From positions 1 through 64,000 of the forward strand of contig NZ_BDAM01000011.1 of NCBI RefSeq assembly GCF_001895045.1: a stretch of DNA of 64,000 nucleotides. The letters are read 5' to 3'. The position numbers were made by a program, and so were the translations under genes. Within the stretch, counting starts at the first letter, position 1. Every line of letters begins with the position of its first letter. Shown here piece by piece: positions 32,266-41,810 of this stretch. A model generated the notes under the pieces. That model was not told the DNA's origin. It searched no databases and worked only from the letters and a program-made list of their open reading frames with translations. Source of the stretch: Rhodococcus coprophilus NBRC 100603. Lineage in GTDB: Bacteria > Actinomycetota > Actinomycetes > Mycobacteriales > Mycobacteriaceae.

Positions 32266-32925
32266 ATGGTCTCCAGTTCCACCCGTCGCATGTCTTGGCG
32301 TGCTCTGGCCCCGATTGTCGCGATCGCTGCCGTCGGCCTGACCGCGTGCTCGAACAACGAGGAGCCGACCGACGTGCCGGGCACGACGCCGCCGGTGTGG
32401 ACCGGATCCCCGTCGCCCGAGAGCGCCGACCACGGTGAGTCCCACGGCAGCGAGTCCGAGACGGGCAACGCACAGACAGGTGCCGCGCAGGGCGGCTCCT
32501 CCGCAGGTGCGTCCACCCTCACGGCGGACCTGACGACGGTGGACGGTGCTCGCGCCGGCACCGTGTCCTTCGCCGAGCAGGACGGCAATGTCGAGGTCAC
32601 GATCGACGTCGAAGGCCTCGAGCCCGGCTACCACGGTGTCCACGTCCACGCGGTCGGCAAGTGCGAACCGAACTCGGCCGCTCCCACCGGTGGCGCGCCG
32701 GGCGCGTTCCTGTCCGCAGGTCCCCACCTGCAGGTCGCGGGCAGCACCTCGGTCCCGGAGAGCGGCGACCTGGTTTCCGTCGTCGTCCACGAAGACGGCA
32801 CGGCGACCACCACGGTCACGACGAACGCGTTCACCCTCGACGATCTCCAGGGCCGGGAAGGCACCTCGGTCGTCGTGCACCAGGACAACCTCGGCGAGCG
32901 TCTCGCCTGTGGCGTGATCGAGTGA
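32266..32925 (+). CDS. sodC: Cu-only superoxide dismutase lipoprotein
   Basis: Dismutates superoxide at the cell envelope. 219 residues: signal peptide with lipobox VGLTACSNN, a Ser/Gly-rich linker, then the SodC beta barrel. The copper ligands are present: HGVHVHAVGKC (two His), SAGPHLQV (third) and VVVHQDN (fourth). The zinc loop is degenerate: where classic enzymes have AGGHxxP...H...HAGD, this one has AGPHLQVAG...PESGD, so two zinc histidines are missing. The late electrostatic loop is also very short before GERLACGVIE. M. tuberculosis SodC likewise lacks zinc. ATG 32266 has AAGGAG 7 nt upstream. Confidence 0.9.
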   Translation: MVSSSTRRMSWRALAPIVAIAAVGLTACSNNEEPTDVPGTTPPVWTGSPSPESADHGESHGSESETGNAQTGAAQGGSSAGASTLTADLTTVDGARAGTVSFAEQDGNVEVTIDVEGLEPGYHGVHVHAVGKCEPNSAAPTGGAPGAFLSAGPHLQVAGSTSVPESGDLVSVVVHEDGTATTTVTTNAFTLDDLQGREGTSVVVHQDNLGERLACGVIE

Positions 32926-33016
32926 CACGTCCCCGGACACCGGTAGGGCGGTAATCCCACTCACAGGGCCTCGCGAGCATGATTCGTTCGCGGGGCCCTT
33001 GTGGTTGGATCGAACG

Positions 33017-34138
33017 GTGGCAGTCGAGTTTCCGGGTTCTCCCCGTCCGACAGTAGGCGTCGAGTGGGAGATCGCCCTGGTGGACAAGACCACCCGCGAC
33101 CTGTCGAACAGCGCATCGGTCGTCTTCGACTCCGTCGGACAGCTCGCGGGTGAGACCCCGCGTCTGACGAAGGAGTTCCTCCGGAACACCGTCGAACTCG
33201 TCACCGACGTCCACGACACGGTCGCCGAGGCAGTCGACGACCTGTCCGAGTCGCTGTCGCTGTTGCGCCGCGCCGCAGACCCGCACGGGGTCGATCTGAT
33301 GTGCGCGGGTACGCATCCGTTCGCGCAGTGGACCGACCAGATCGTCACCAGCGCCCCGCACTACGACGAGATGATCGATCGCACCCGATGGTGGGGCCGG
33401 CAGATGCTGATCTGGGGTGTCCACGTCCACGTCGGGGTGTCGTCACCGCACAAGGTCATCCCGATCCTCAACGCGCTGCTCGTGAAGTACCCCCACATGC
33501 TGGCGTTGTCGGCGTCGTCGCCGATCTGGGCGGGATACGACACCGGTTACGCCAGCAATCGCGCACTGATGTTCCAGCAGTTGCCCACCGCCGGTCTGCC
33601 CTATCACTTCTCCGACTGGGCACAGTACGAACGCTTCATCGAGGATCAGCTCAAATCCGGGGTCATCAGCACGCCCGGCGGGATGCACTGGGACATCCGG
33701 CCCGCGCCCAAGTGGGGCACGATCGAGGTGCGAGTCTTCGACGGCATCACCAATCGGGCCGAACTCGCCGCGCTCGTCGCCTTCGTCCACTCGCTCGTCG
33801 TCTACTTCGACGAGTGCCTGGAGCGGGGGGAGGAGCTACCCATCCTTCAGCCGTGGCACGTCAAGGAGAACAAGTGGCGCGCGGCCCGCTACGGGCTGGA
33901 GGCGGAGGTCATCCTCGACCCCGACTGTCGCGAACGTCTGGTCACCGACGATCTGCACGATCTGCTCGAACAGGTCGCGCCCACCGCAGCCCGGCTCGGT
34001 TGCGCCGACGAACTGTCGAAGGTCGCGGACATCCCGGTGCGCGGGGCCTCGTACCAACGGCAGCGGCGTATAGCGGAGGCCACCGGAGGCGACCTCGTCG
34101 CGGTGGTCGACTCGCTGGTCGGCGAACTGCGGGACTGA
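33017..34138 (+). CDS. Carboxylate-amine ligase, YbdK/GshA-like
   Basis: A 373-residue member of the glutamate-cysteine ligase 2 family (M. tuberculosis Rv0433): PTVGVEWEIALVDKTTRDL, GTHPFAQW, MLIWGVHVHVGVSSPHKVIPI, GGMHWDIRPAPKWGTIEVRVFD and RAARYGLEAEVI. Such proteins have weak glutamate-cysteine ligase activity; actinobacteria of this group use mycothiol, so the native substrate is uncertain. GTG 33017 starts the family-like N-terminus; TTG 32999 is an alternative. Confidence 0.88.
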   Translation: MAVEFPGSPRPTVGVEWEIALVDKTTRDLSNSASVVFDSVGQLAGETPRLTKEFLRNTVELVTDVHDTVAEAVDDLSESLSLLRRAADPHGVDLMCAGTHPFAQWTDQIVTSAPHYDEMIDRTRWWGRQMLIWGVHVHVGVSSPHKVIPILNALLVKYPHMLALSASSPIWAGYDTGYASNRALMFQQLPTAGLPYHFSDWAQYERFIEDQLKSGVISTPGGMHWDIRPAPKWGTIEVRVFDGITNRAELAALVAFVHSLVVYFDECLERGEELPILQPWHVKENKWRAARYGLEAEVILDPDCRERLVTDDLHDLLEQVAPTAARLGCADELSKVADIPVRGASYQRQRRIAEATGGDLVAVVDSLVGELRD

Positions 34139-34148
34139 GCGCGCCCCG

Positions 34149-34481
34149 TCAGTTGCCCTCGCCCGGGAACTCCTCCTGGAGCAGGCCGTCCCGGCCGAGT
34201 TGCTCGCGGTATGCGATGCGTCCCACCCGATGGGCGATCACAGGTGCGGTGAGCACCATGAACATCCCGGCGAGCGCCATCATCCAGATGTCCACCGATC
34301 CGCGCAGGATGAGCATCGCGCCGCCGAGCACGAAGAGAAGTCCGATCACCTGGGGTTTCGTCGCCGGGTGCATGCGCGAGAGGGTGTCGCGGAAACGGAC
34401 GACGCCGATCGCCGCGGTGACCGAGACGACCGCACCGATGAGGATGAGAATGTGACCGATGAGGTCGAAGACAGTGCTCAT
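34149..34481 (-). CDS. mnhG: Mrp antiporter subunit G
   Basis: A 110-residue MnhG/PhaG subunit with three TM segments: IGHILILIGAVVSVTAAIGVVRFRDTLSRMHPATK (family signature), VIGLLFVLGGAMLILRG and DIWMMALAGMFMVLTAPVIAHRVGRIAY. Part of the multi-subunit Na+(K+)/H+ antiporter complex. Last gene of the operon; overlaps mnhF by 4 nt. Confidence 0.93.
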   Translation of the reverse strand: MSTVFDLIGHILILIGAVVSVTAAIGVVRFRDTLSRMHPATKPQVIGLLFVLGGAMLILRGSVDIWMMALAGMFMVLTAPVIAHRVGRIAYREQLGRDGLLQEEFPGEGN

Positions 34482-34738
34482 TGTTCGTCACGCACCCGGA
34501 AACGTGCGACGGACACCGAGCCGATGAAGCCGACGAGAGCCAGCGCGACGATCGCGGGAACCACGGTGGTGTCGCGGCTGTAGACCGCCCACACGGCGAG
34601 CCCGCAGATCCCGATGGCCAGCAGCGCGTCGACGCCGACGAGCCGATCGAGGGAATTCGGGCCACCGAACACCCGGTAGCAGATCAGCACTGCCGAGATG
34701 AACAGCAGTACGCCGGAAACAACCAGCATCACGGTCAT
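34478..34738 (-). CDS. mnhF: Mrp antiporter subunit F
   Basis: An 86-residue subunit with three TM segments: MLVVSGVLLFISAVLICYRVFGGPNSLDRLVGVDAL, LLAIGICGLAVWAVYS and VVPAIVALALVGFIGSVSVARF. ATG 34738 overlaps the mnhE stop by 4 nt; the long open frame upstream is not part of the gene. Confidence 0.92.
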   Translation of the reverse strand: MTVMLVVSGVLLFISAVLICYRVFGGPNSLDRLVGVDALLAIGICGLAVWAVYSRDTTVVPAIVALALVGFIGSVSVARFRVRDEQ

Positions 34739-35286
34739 GAGAGTTCCTCCGTTCCGCTTCGCCAGGGGCTCGGCTGCCATTCGGAATCGCGTTCGAACGT
34801 CCTGATGAGGAGGCGTTCGATCAGGCGTGCCGAACGGTAGAAGTCCGCCACCGCGCGGTCGGTGCTCACGTCGAGGACGTGCACGTACACGATCCTGCGC
34901 ACCTGGTCGATTTCGAGCACCATCGTGCCCGGGATGTTGTTCATGATGTCCGTCCACAGTGTGAGCACCAGGTCGGACTTGATGGTGAGGCGGCAGCGCA
35001 GGACACCGGTGACCGGCGGTGGTGACGGACGGACCGCCAGCCAGCCGACGGAGATCGTCGAGCGTATCGATTCGATGAAGATGTATGCACCCAGTCGCAC
35101 GGCCGAAAGCAGATGCACGCGGCCTTCGACGGGGACGCGTGGGAGCGGCAGCAGCGCCATGATGATGATCGAGACGGCCAATCCGCCGAGAATGTTGGCG
35201 ATGCTGAACGTGCCCCACAGCAGCACCCAGACTAAAGTCGTCCAGCCCAGCACGAACAGCCGGACGACATTGGCGCGTTTCATCAC
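34735..35286 (-). CDS. mnhE: Mrp antiporter subunit E
   Basis: A 183-residue subunit: N-terminal TM pair (LFVLGWTTLVWVLLWG; ILGGLAVSIIIMALLPLPRV), then AYIFIESIRSTISVGWLAV and a soluble C-terminal part (SDLVLTLWTDIMNNIPGTMVLEIDQ, IVYVHVLDVS) typical of MnhE. Overlaps its neighbours by 4 nt on both sides. Confidence 0.92.
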   Translation of the reverse strand: MMKRANVVRLFVLGWTTLVWVLLWGTFSIANILGGLAVSIIIMALLPLPRVPVEGRVHLLSAVRLGAYIFIESIRSTISVGWLAVRPSPPPVTGVLRCRLTIKSDLVLTLWTDIMNNIPGTMVLEIDQVRRIVYVHVLDVSTDRAVADFYRSARLIERLLIRTFERDSEWQPSPWRSGTEELS

Positions 35287-36872
35287 TGTCCGTCACCTCC
35301 CAGCACGGCCTCGATGTACACCGAACGGTCGAGCAGGTTCTCGGCGGCGCGGTGGCTGATGTCGAGAAGCGGGCCCGCGAACACTGTCAAGGACACGCCG
35401 ATCGCCACGAGCCAGATCGTGGGCACGAGCATGGCGGGGGGCATCTTGCCGACGTCCTCCCGCTCCTCGAGAAGGATGTCCGTTTCGGACTCGTCGATGA
35501 GCGCGGAGGGTCCGATGTCGGCGAGTTCACCCTCGGGAGCGTCGGCACGCGCACGCCAGAACGCCTTCGTCCAGATGCGCGCGACGACGTACAGGGTCAG
35601 AAGGCTGGTCAGCACACTGCCACCGACGAGCAGCCAAGCGAGGACCGAGCCGCTCTCGGCACCGGCCTGCAACAGTGCGACCTTGCCGATGAACCCGGAG
35701 AACGGGGGGATTCCGCCGAGGTTGAGCGCCGGAATCAGGAACAGCACCGCGAGCAGAGGACTGGCGAGCGCGAGTCCGCCCAGCCGGCGCAGGGATGCCG
35801 AGCCGGCCTGCCGCTCGATGAGCCCGACGACGAGGAACAGGGTCGTCTGGACGAGGATGTGGTGGCCCACGTAGAACACTGCGCCGGCCAGACCCGCCTC
35901 GGACGACAGCGCGATGCCGAACACCATGTAGCCGATGTGGCTGACCAGGGTGAACGACAGCAGACGCTTGATGTCGTTCTGCGCGATCGCACCGAGAATG
36001 CCGACGACCATCGTGAGCAGGCCCGCGACCATCAGCACGCCGTCGAGTTCGCCACCGGGGAACAGCAGTGTGTGCGCCCGGATGATCGCGTACACGCCGA
36101 CTTTGGTGAGGAGCCCGGCGAACACCGCGGTCACCGGAGCGGGAGCGGTGGGATACGAGTCGGGGAGCCACGAGGACAGCGGGAATACAGCCGCCTTGAT
36201 GCCGAAGGCGACCAGCAGGACACCGAAGATCGCGGCACGCGTACCGGGCGGCACGTCGTCCATCCGGACCGCCATCTGGGCGAGGTTCAGGGTGCCCGTC
36301 GCGGCGTAGGCGAAGCCCATACCCACGAGGAACACCATCGACGACACCATGGACACCATCACGTACGACACACCCGCGCGGACGCGATCGGCGCTCGCCC
36401 CGATGGTCAACAGCACGAACGATGCCGCGAGCAGAACCTCGAATCCGACGAACAGGTTGAACAGGTCGCCCGCGAGGAATGCGATGTTGACGCCCGCGGT
36501 GAGCGCGAGATAGGTCGGCAGGAAGATCGAGACCGGTTGCTGTTCGTCGCCGTCGTGGATGCCCTGCCCGACGGCGAACAGCATCACCGACAGCAACACG
36601 ATCGCCGAGACGACCAGCATCAAGGCAGCGAGACGGTCGACCACCAGCGAGATGCCGATCGGTGCTTCCCACCCGCCGACCTGCATAACGTCGATGCCGT
36701 CGCGGTCGGCGAAGTACAGCAGCGCCACCGCGACCGCGAGCGTCGCGACCAGAGCGAAGACGGTGATGAATCGCTGCGCCCGGGGCCGCCGGCCGAGAAT
36801 CAGGGTGACGGCGGCTGCGAGCAGCGGGATGAGTACTGGCAGCGGGATGAGGGCGGCCGAAGTCAGTGTCAT
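35283..36872 (-). CDS. mnhD: Mrp antiporter subunit D
   Basis: A 529-residue NuoM/N-like proton-pumping subunit with about 14 TM segments. Key charged residues sit in membrane segments, including FNLFVGFEVLLAASFVLL (conserved Glu), AFGIKAAVFPLSSWLPDSYPTAPAPVTAVFAGLLTKVGVYA (conserved Lys residues) and AQNDIKRLLSFTLVSHIGYM. A cytoplasmic acidic stretch near residue 480 is unusual but not disruptive. Confidence 0.94.
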   Translation of the reverse strand: MTLTSAALIPLPVLIPLLAAAVTLILGRRPRAQRFITVFALVATLAVAVALLYFADRDGIDVMQVGGWEAPIGISLVVDRLAALMLVVSAIVLLSVMLFAVGQGIHDGDEQQPVSIFLPTYLALTAGVNIAFLAGDLFNLFVGFEVLLAASFVLLTIGASADRVRAGVSYVMVSMVSSMVFLVGMGFAYAATGTLNLAQMAVRMDDVPPGTRAAIFGVLLVAFGIKAAVFPLSSWLPDSYPTAPAPVTAVFAGLLTKVGVYAIIRAHTLLFPGGELDGVLMVAGLLTMVVGILGAIAQNDIKRLLSFTLVSHIGYMVFGIALSSEAGLAGAVFYVGHHILVQTTLFLVVGLIERQAGSASLRRLGGLALASPLLAVLFLIPALNLGGIPPFSGFIGKVALLQAGAESGSVLAWLLVGGSVLTSLLTLYVVARIWTKAFWRARADAPEGELADIGPSALIDESETDILLEEREDVGKMPPAMLVPTIWLVAIGVSLTVFAGPLLDISHRAAENLLDRSVYIEAVLGGDGQ

Positions 36873-37516
36873 CGGCGATCCCCTTCTCCCTGTGTGTCGT
36901 CGTGCCGGTCGGTGTCCTCGCCGGGTTCGTCGTGATGCGATTCCGCACCCGTGTGGACCGGGTCGTAGGCCGAGTCGGTCGGGTCGTCGAAGTCACCGTC
37001 GTGCAGGTCTTCGTACACCTCGAGGTCTTCGATGTTGGTGAGCGCCTCGAGGGGGATCGGGTTGCCTTCCGCGTCGAAGGCGTCACCGCTCTTGCTGGGC
37101 TCGCCGGTGAGCGGGTCGTCGGAACGGTCGCGCGCCGGGGCTTCGGCCGGGCTGCGCCGCCGCGACACCAAGGTGTCCTCGGGGTCGTTCTCGACCTCGT
37201 CGCGGGCACGGAACGTGTACGACCGGTACGTCAGGGCCAGCACGAATGCCGCGATACCCATCGTGATCACGATGGACGTCAAGATCATCGCCTGTCCCAG
37301 CGGGTCGGCCATGTCCTCGTGCAACGCACTTTCGGTGCCGACGATCGGAGCTTTGCCGGACGGACCGGCGAGCGTGAGGATCAGCAGGTTGACGCCGTTG
37401 CCGATGAGCAGCAACCCCAGCAGCATCTTGATGATGCTGCGTTCGAGGAGCAGGTAGACACCACACGCGACGAGCACCCCGACGATGCCCATGAGGGTCA
37501 GGTTCGCGGCCATCAT
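36869..37516 (-). CDS. mnhC: Mrp antiporter subunit C
   Basis: A 215-residue NuoK-like subunit. Residues 1-110 hold three TM segments (LTLMGIVGVLVACGVYLLLERSIIKMLLGLLLIGNGVNLLILTLAG and PLGQAMILTSIVITMGIAAFVLALTYR). A further ~100 residues of charged, Asp/Glu/His-rich tail follow; many MnhC proteins lack such a tail. The tail may be a regulatory or cation-contacting region. Overlaps mnhA and mnhD by 4 nt. Confidence 0.92.
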   Translation of the reverse strand: MMAANLTLMGIVGVLVACGVYLLLERSIIKMLLGLLLIGNGVNLLILTLAGPSGKAPIVGTESALHEDMADPLGQAMILTSIVITMGIAAFVLALTYRSYTFRARDEVENDPEDTLVSRRRSPAEAPARDRSDDPLTGEPSKSGDAFDAEGNPIPLEALTNIEDLEVYEDLHDGDFDDPTDSAYDPVHTGAESHHDEPGEDTDRHDDTQGEGDRR

Positions 37517-40350
37517 CGCTTCGCCCCCACGACCTCGGCGTCGAGTCGCGCGCCGAGGCTGCGCAACACGTCCAGGATCAGGCCGACGACGATCAGGTAG
37601 ACACCGAGATCGAAGAACAGGGCCGTCACGAGCTTGATTTCACCGAGTACCGGCAGCGTGAACTGCAGGGTCGCCGACGACAGCGCGGGCGCCCCGAGCA
37701 GCAAGGACACCAGGGCCGTCCCGGCAGCGAGGGTCAGACCGAGTCCGAGGATCTTGCCGGCGTCGATGGGAACCGCCTCTCCGAGCTCGTAGCGTCCTCC
37801 GGCCAGATAACGCAGTACGAGCGCCAAGCCTGCGACGAGCCCGCCGGCGAAACCGCCGCCGGGGGCGTTGTGCCCGGAGAAGTAGAAGTAGATGGACAGC
37901 ACCATCATGGTGGGGAACACCAGACGGGTCGTGACCTCGAGGACCAGCGACCGGTACCGCGGATCGATGAGGTCGCCTCCCAGCAACCACGTCGTCTCGT
38001 TGCTCGCGGACGCCGCATCGAGCTGGGCGGCGGGAGCGTCCGAGACACGGGGGGCGGTGCCGAAGCGCCGGGTCCGGAACACCAGGCTGGCAACGCCCGT
38101 GGCGGCGACCAGCAGCACCGAGATCTCCCCGAGGGTGTCCCAGGCGCGGATGTCGACGAGGAGCACGTTGACGACGTTCTTGCCGTTGCCGATGTCGTAC
38201 GCGGCGTCGGGAAGCAGCAACGAGATGGGGTCGACGCTGCGCGCGGCGACGGCGTACACCCCGATGCCGGTGACGACCAGCCCGACCGCGATGCCCAGCA
38301 GGGCGCGCGGCAGCCGGCTCTGGGCGTCGGTGGCCGGGTCGGACTCCGGAGGCAGCTTGCGCAGCACCAGCACGAACATGACGAGGGTGACCGTCTCGAC
38401 GAGGAACTGCGTCAACGCGAGGTCGGGCGCTCCGTGCATCGCGAAGAGCAGACCGAGGCCGTAGCCGGTGACCCCGACCACCAGAAGCGCGCCGAGCCGG
38501 TTCCGGAGGACGGTTGCGGTGATCGCGGCACCGGCGATGATCACGCCGACCGCGAGCTCCCACGGGGTGTCCCAGAGGCGCGTTTCCGGCATCGTGCTCA
38601 GCCCGAACACGAACATGATCGTGGTCGGGAGCACGGCGAGAGTGACGAGGATGGTCGCCTGCGTGAGCGGCAGCGAACCTCGCTGGAGAAAAGCGGTGAG
38701 GCGCAACGACAGCAGGTCCATGCCGCGCAGCGTCGCGTCGTACATCCGGTCGGCGTTGCCGAGTGGCGGATGCTCGAACTTCATTCGCGCGATGGTGCGG
38801 TGTGCGAGGTACAGCGCGGTACCACCCGCGATCACCACCGCGGTCAGGCCCAGCGGCAAGGTCAGCCCGTGCCACAGCGCGAGGTGGTAGGGACTCGAGA
38901 GACCCGACGGCAACGTGTCGGCGTAGGGGGCGACCAGGTGATCGATCCACGACGAACCGAACCCGGCGGCGAGTCCGGCGACGGCGAGCGCGGTGGGCGC
39001 CGACATCAGCAGCCACCCGGGGGCATGCACGTTCTGAACCGCCGGACTCGGGCGCTTGAGTTGCTTGCGCCCGAACGCGCCCCAGACGAACCGGATGCTG
39101 TAGGCGAGCGTGAGGATCGAACCGACCACGATGCCCGCGGTGGTGGCCGTCCTCGCCCAGTCGGGCAGGACGTCGGCGACGAGCGCGCCCTCCAGGGCGG
39201 CTTCCTTCGCGACGAACCCGATGAGGGGTGGCAGACCCGCCATGCTGGCGGCGGCAAGCACCGCGACGCCCGCGAGCACCGGAGTGGCTTTCCCGAGGTG
39301 AGCGAGTTTCCGGATGTCGCGGGTGCCGGTGGAGTGGTCGATGATGCCGACGACCATGAACAGACATGCTTTGAACATCGCGTGCGCGATGACCATGGTC
39401 AGTCCGGCGAGCGCTGCCTCACGACTACCGATACCGACAAGTGCAGTGAGGAATCCCAGCTGGCTGACCGTGCCGAAGGCGAGGATGAGTTTGAGGTCGA
39501 ATGCGCGGAACGCCCGCCAGCCGGCGAGGATCATCGACGCGAGGCCGAGCCCGATCACGATGGGACGCCATGCCGCGCTGTCGGCGAATCCGGGTGCCAG
39601 CCGGGCGACGAGGTAAATGCCTGCCTTGACCATCGCCGCGGCATGCAGGTAACCGGACACCGGTGTGGGTGCTGCCATCGCGCCCGGCAGCCAGAAGTGC
39701 AGAGGTACGACGGCCGATTTGGACAGTGCCCCGATGAGGACCAGCACGACGGCGACGCCCGCGAGCCACCCGTGCGGGGCGGCGGCCACGACCGCCGACA
39801 GGTTGTAGCTGCCCACCATCTGGCCGAGGATGATGATGCCGACGAGCATCGCCAGCCCGCCCGCGGTGGTGACCAGCAGGGCCTGCGTCGCGGCGCGGCG
39901 GCTCGACGCTCGTTCGGCGTAGTGCCCCACCAGCAGGAACGACAACACCGTCGTCAACTCCCAGAAGATGTAGAGCAGAAGCATGTTGTCGCTGACGACC
40001 AAGCCGAACATCACGCCGGCGAAGGCGACCATCTCGGCGGCGAACAATCCGAGCCGCGGCTCGTCGTCCTCGAAGTACCGGGAGCAGTAGAGCAGGATCA
40101 GCGATCCGATGCCGAGCACCAACAGGCACATGATCGCGGCGAGCGCATCGAACCGGAGGTCGAAATCCATCGACAATGTCGTCGCCCACGGAATCTGTAC
40201 CCGCTGCTCGGTACCCCAGTTCGCGATGACCCAGACCAGGCTGCCCAGCGGCACGAGCGCCAACGGCAGGAAGGCATTTCTCCCCATGACTCTGACCAGA
40301 GACGGTGCCAGTAGTGCGGCTACCGCGTGAGCGAAGAGTATGGCGAGCAA
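37513..40350 (-). CDS. mnhA: Mrp antiporter subunit A (A-B fused type)
   Basis: A 945-residue NuoL-like subunit with about 20 or more TM segments. The N-terminal two thirds is the antiporter domain (LLYIFWELTTVLSFLLVGHY, LSKSAVVPLHFWLPGAMAAPTPVSGYLHAAAMVKAGIYL, FGTVSQLGFLTALVG). The C-terminus carries the MnhA tail and MnhB domain (RLVFPTMMVLSIYFYFSGHNAPGGGFAGGLVAGLAL). TTG start with GGAG 6 nt upstream. First gene of A-C-D-E-F-G; all junctions overlap by 4 nt. A minus-strand TTGACA at 40412-40417 may be its -35, but I see no good -10. The 277 bp upstream hold no other gene. Confidence 0.94.
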   Translation of the reverse strand: MLAILFAHAVAALLAPSLVRVMGRNAFLPLALVPLGSLVWVIANWGTEQRVQIPWATTLSMDFDLRFDALAAIMCLLVLGIGSLILLYCSRYFEDDEPRLGLFAAEMVAFAGVMFGLVVSDNMLLLYIFWELTTVLSFLLVGHYAERASSRRAATQALLVTTAGGLAMLVGIIILGQMVGSYNLSAVVAAAPHGWLAGVAVVLVLIGALSKSAVVPLHFWLPGAMAAPTPVSGYLHAAAMVKAGIYLVARLAPGFADSAAWRPIVIGLGLASMILAGWRAFRAFDLKLILAFGTVSQLGFLTALVGIGSREAALAGLTMVIAHAMFKACLFMVVGIIDHSTGTRDIRKLAHLGKATPVLAGVAVLAAASMAGLPPLIGFVAKEAALEGALVADVLPDWARTATTAGIVVGSILTLAYSIRFVWGAFGRKQLKRPSPAVQNVHAPGWLLMSAPTALAVAGLAAGFGSSWIDHLVAPYADTLPSGLSSPYHLALWHGLTLPLGLTAVVIAGGTALYLAHRTIARMKFEHPPLGNADRMYDATLRGMDLLSLRLTAFLQRGSLPLTQATILVTLAVLPTTIMFVFGLSTMPETRLWDTPWELAVGVIIAGAAITATVLRNRLGALLVVGVTGYGLGLLFAMHGAPDLALTQFLVETVTLVMFVLVLRKLPPESDPATDAQSRLPRALLGIAVGLVVTGIGVYAVAARSVDPISLLLPDAAYDIGNGKNVVNVLLVDIRAWDTLGEISVLLVAATGVASLVFRTRRFGTAPRVSDAPAAQLDAASASNETTWLLGGDLIDPRYRSLVLEVTTRLVFPTMMVLSIYFYFSGHNAPGGGFAGGLVAGLALVLRYLAGGRYELGEAVPIDAGKILGLGLTLAAGTALVSLLLGAPALSSATLQFTLPVLGEIKLVTALFFDLGVYLIVVGLILDVLRSLGARLDAEVVGAKR

Positions 40351-40627
40351 AAGGCACTCCGTCGGGGTCGAGCCAGGCGGCGGTGTTCGACTGATTTCGG
40401 CGTTGCAGGTTTGTCAAGAAACACGGCACAATGCCGAAACGCGGGACGCCCCGACATGCGTTCGTTCTGCCCTCGGCGGGCTAAACGGAATGGCTCCATC
40501 TTAGCGGCCGGCTTTGCACGCTTGCGAATCGGGTGCGAGCCGCCTTCGCAATACGTGCCGGTCCAGCGCCTCCCATTGGTAGTGACGGCCACCGAATCGG
40601 ACGTAACTGCCTTGCCTCGGTGTGGGC

Positions 40628-41809
40628 CTAACGCACCTGCCACGCACACGCGCCGACGGTCGCGGCGAGGGCGAGCACGATCCACCGTGGATCGGCCGGC
40701 AACACCCAGACCGCACCGATCACCGCCGCTGCCGGCACCGGTACCGACAGCCCCAGTGCCGCGATCGAGACCGATCCCGGTAGCGACGCTGCGAGTGCCA
40801 TCCCTGTCCCTGCGGCGACAAGCGCGGCACGCACCCACAGCGGAATCCCGTCGCCGGTCTCGTCCGGAAACCAGACCGTGGCGACGGACACGACCACGGC
40901 GACGAGCAAGCCCGCGAGGGCGTAGGGGAAGTACCGAGCGAGACGAACACCCACGAGCACGGCACCTACCGTGACGAGCAGAACCCACCACGGTGCGCCC
41001 GCCCACAGTTCGACGACGAGCGGATAGCCCGCAGCGACCGCCCCGGTCGCGGCGAGTACGAACCGGGCATCTCCCGGCGGGACGAGTCGTGAGACCAGTT
41101 CGGCTCCGATCACGATCGCGACGAGTGCCACCGCGGTGACGAGCCACATCCGTACCGCACCCGCCACGGCCTGCGACGTCACGAGCTCACCGAGAAGCCG
41201 GTAACCGAGCGTGAGGACCCCGGCGGCCACGACCGCGACGACCGACAACCGGGGGTCCGGCCGTTGCACCCGCATCCCGGGCCGGACTGTGATCGCGGCC
41301 GCGACGAGTGCGACGAGTGCCACGACCAGCAGCCATTGCGGCACCGTCCACCGCATCGCGGCGAGCGGAACCTGCGCGCCGACGGCGGCCGCTGTCAGAA
41401 ACGCCGCCCAGGCACCGATGATCAGCGCCCCCTGGTTGCTCACAGCACCCCAGGCGCCCGCGACCGCCGCACCGAGCAGCACCCCGCTCGATGCGGCCGC
41501 GACGAATCCCACCACGGTGAGCGTCTCGGAGGACGCGTCCACCGGCACGATGTACCGCACCGAGCCGAGCACCAGAACGGCGCCTGCCCCGATCGCCCAG
41601 GCTGTCCGCCGCGACCCGGACCGCTGCAACCCGATGGCCGCAAGGACCGCGAGCATCGCGGTCACCAGGGGTGCGTAGTCGTTGCGGGTGCCCGCGGGCA
41701 GGACGGAGTCGCCGACTGCGAGGACCATCACGGCGGCTGCCGCCGCAGCGACGCCCGCGAGTGTGGAAGCGGGGTCGGACAGTCGGACGGCGGTCGAGGC
41801 GGGCGACAC
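40628..41809 (-). CDS. Polytopic membrane protein, function unknown
   Basis: A 393-residue, Ala/Val-rich protein with roughly 12 hydrophobic segments and no soluble domain. Charged residues are few and mostly in short loops (LQRSGSRRTAW, VRPGMRVQRPDPRLS, WFPDETGDGIPLWVRA). I do not recognise the family. It starts (GTG) one base after the AAA ATPase stop, so the two are one transcription unit and may act together. Confidence 0.8.
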   Translation of the reverse strand: MSPASTAVRLSDPASTLAGVAAAAAAVMVLAVGDSVLPAGTRNDYAPLVTAMLAVLAAIGLQRSGSRRTAWAIGAGAVLVLGSVRYIVPVDASSETLTVVGFVAAASSGVLLGAAVAGAWGAVSNQGALIIGAWAAFLTAAAVGAQVPLAAMRWTVPQWLLVVALVALVAAAITVRPGMRVQRPDPRLSVVAVVAAGVLTLGYRLLGELVTSQAVAGAVRMWLVTAVALVAIVIGAELVSRLVPPGDARFVLAATGAVAAGYPLVVELWAGAPWWVLLVTVGAVLVGVRLARYFPYALAGLLVAVVVSVATVWFPDETGDGIPLWVRAALVAAGTGMALAASLPGSVSIAALGLSVPVPAAAVIGAVWVLPADPRWIVLALAATVGACAWQVR

Positions 41810-41810
41810 G

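Noticed and set aside
35352-36935. 527-codon plus-strand frame opposite mnhD
   Set aside because: Composition (Glu/Gln/His/Arg runs) is the complement of membrane-segment codons; mnhD overlaps its neighbours by 4 nt and is certain.
37870-40314. 814-codon plus-strand frame opposite mnhA
   Set aside because: Same reason: antisense of TM codons gives an artificial hydrophilic frame.
40412-40417. Minus-strand TTGACA as a complete promoter for the Mrp operon
   Set aside because: No TANNNT hexamer at 16-19 nt spacing, so only noted as a possible -35 in the mnhA entry.
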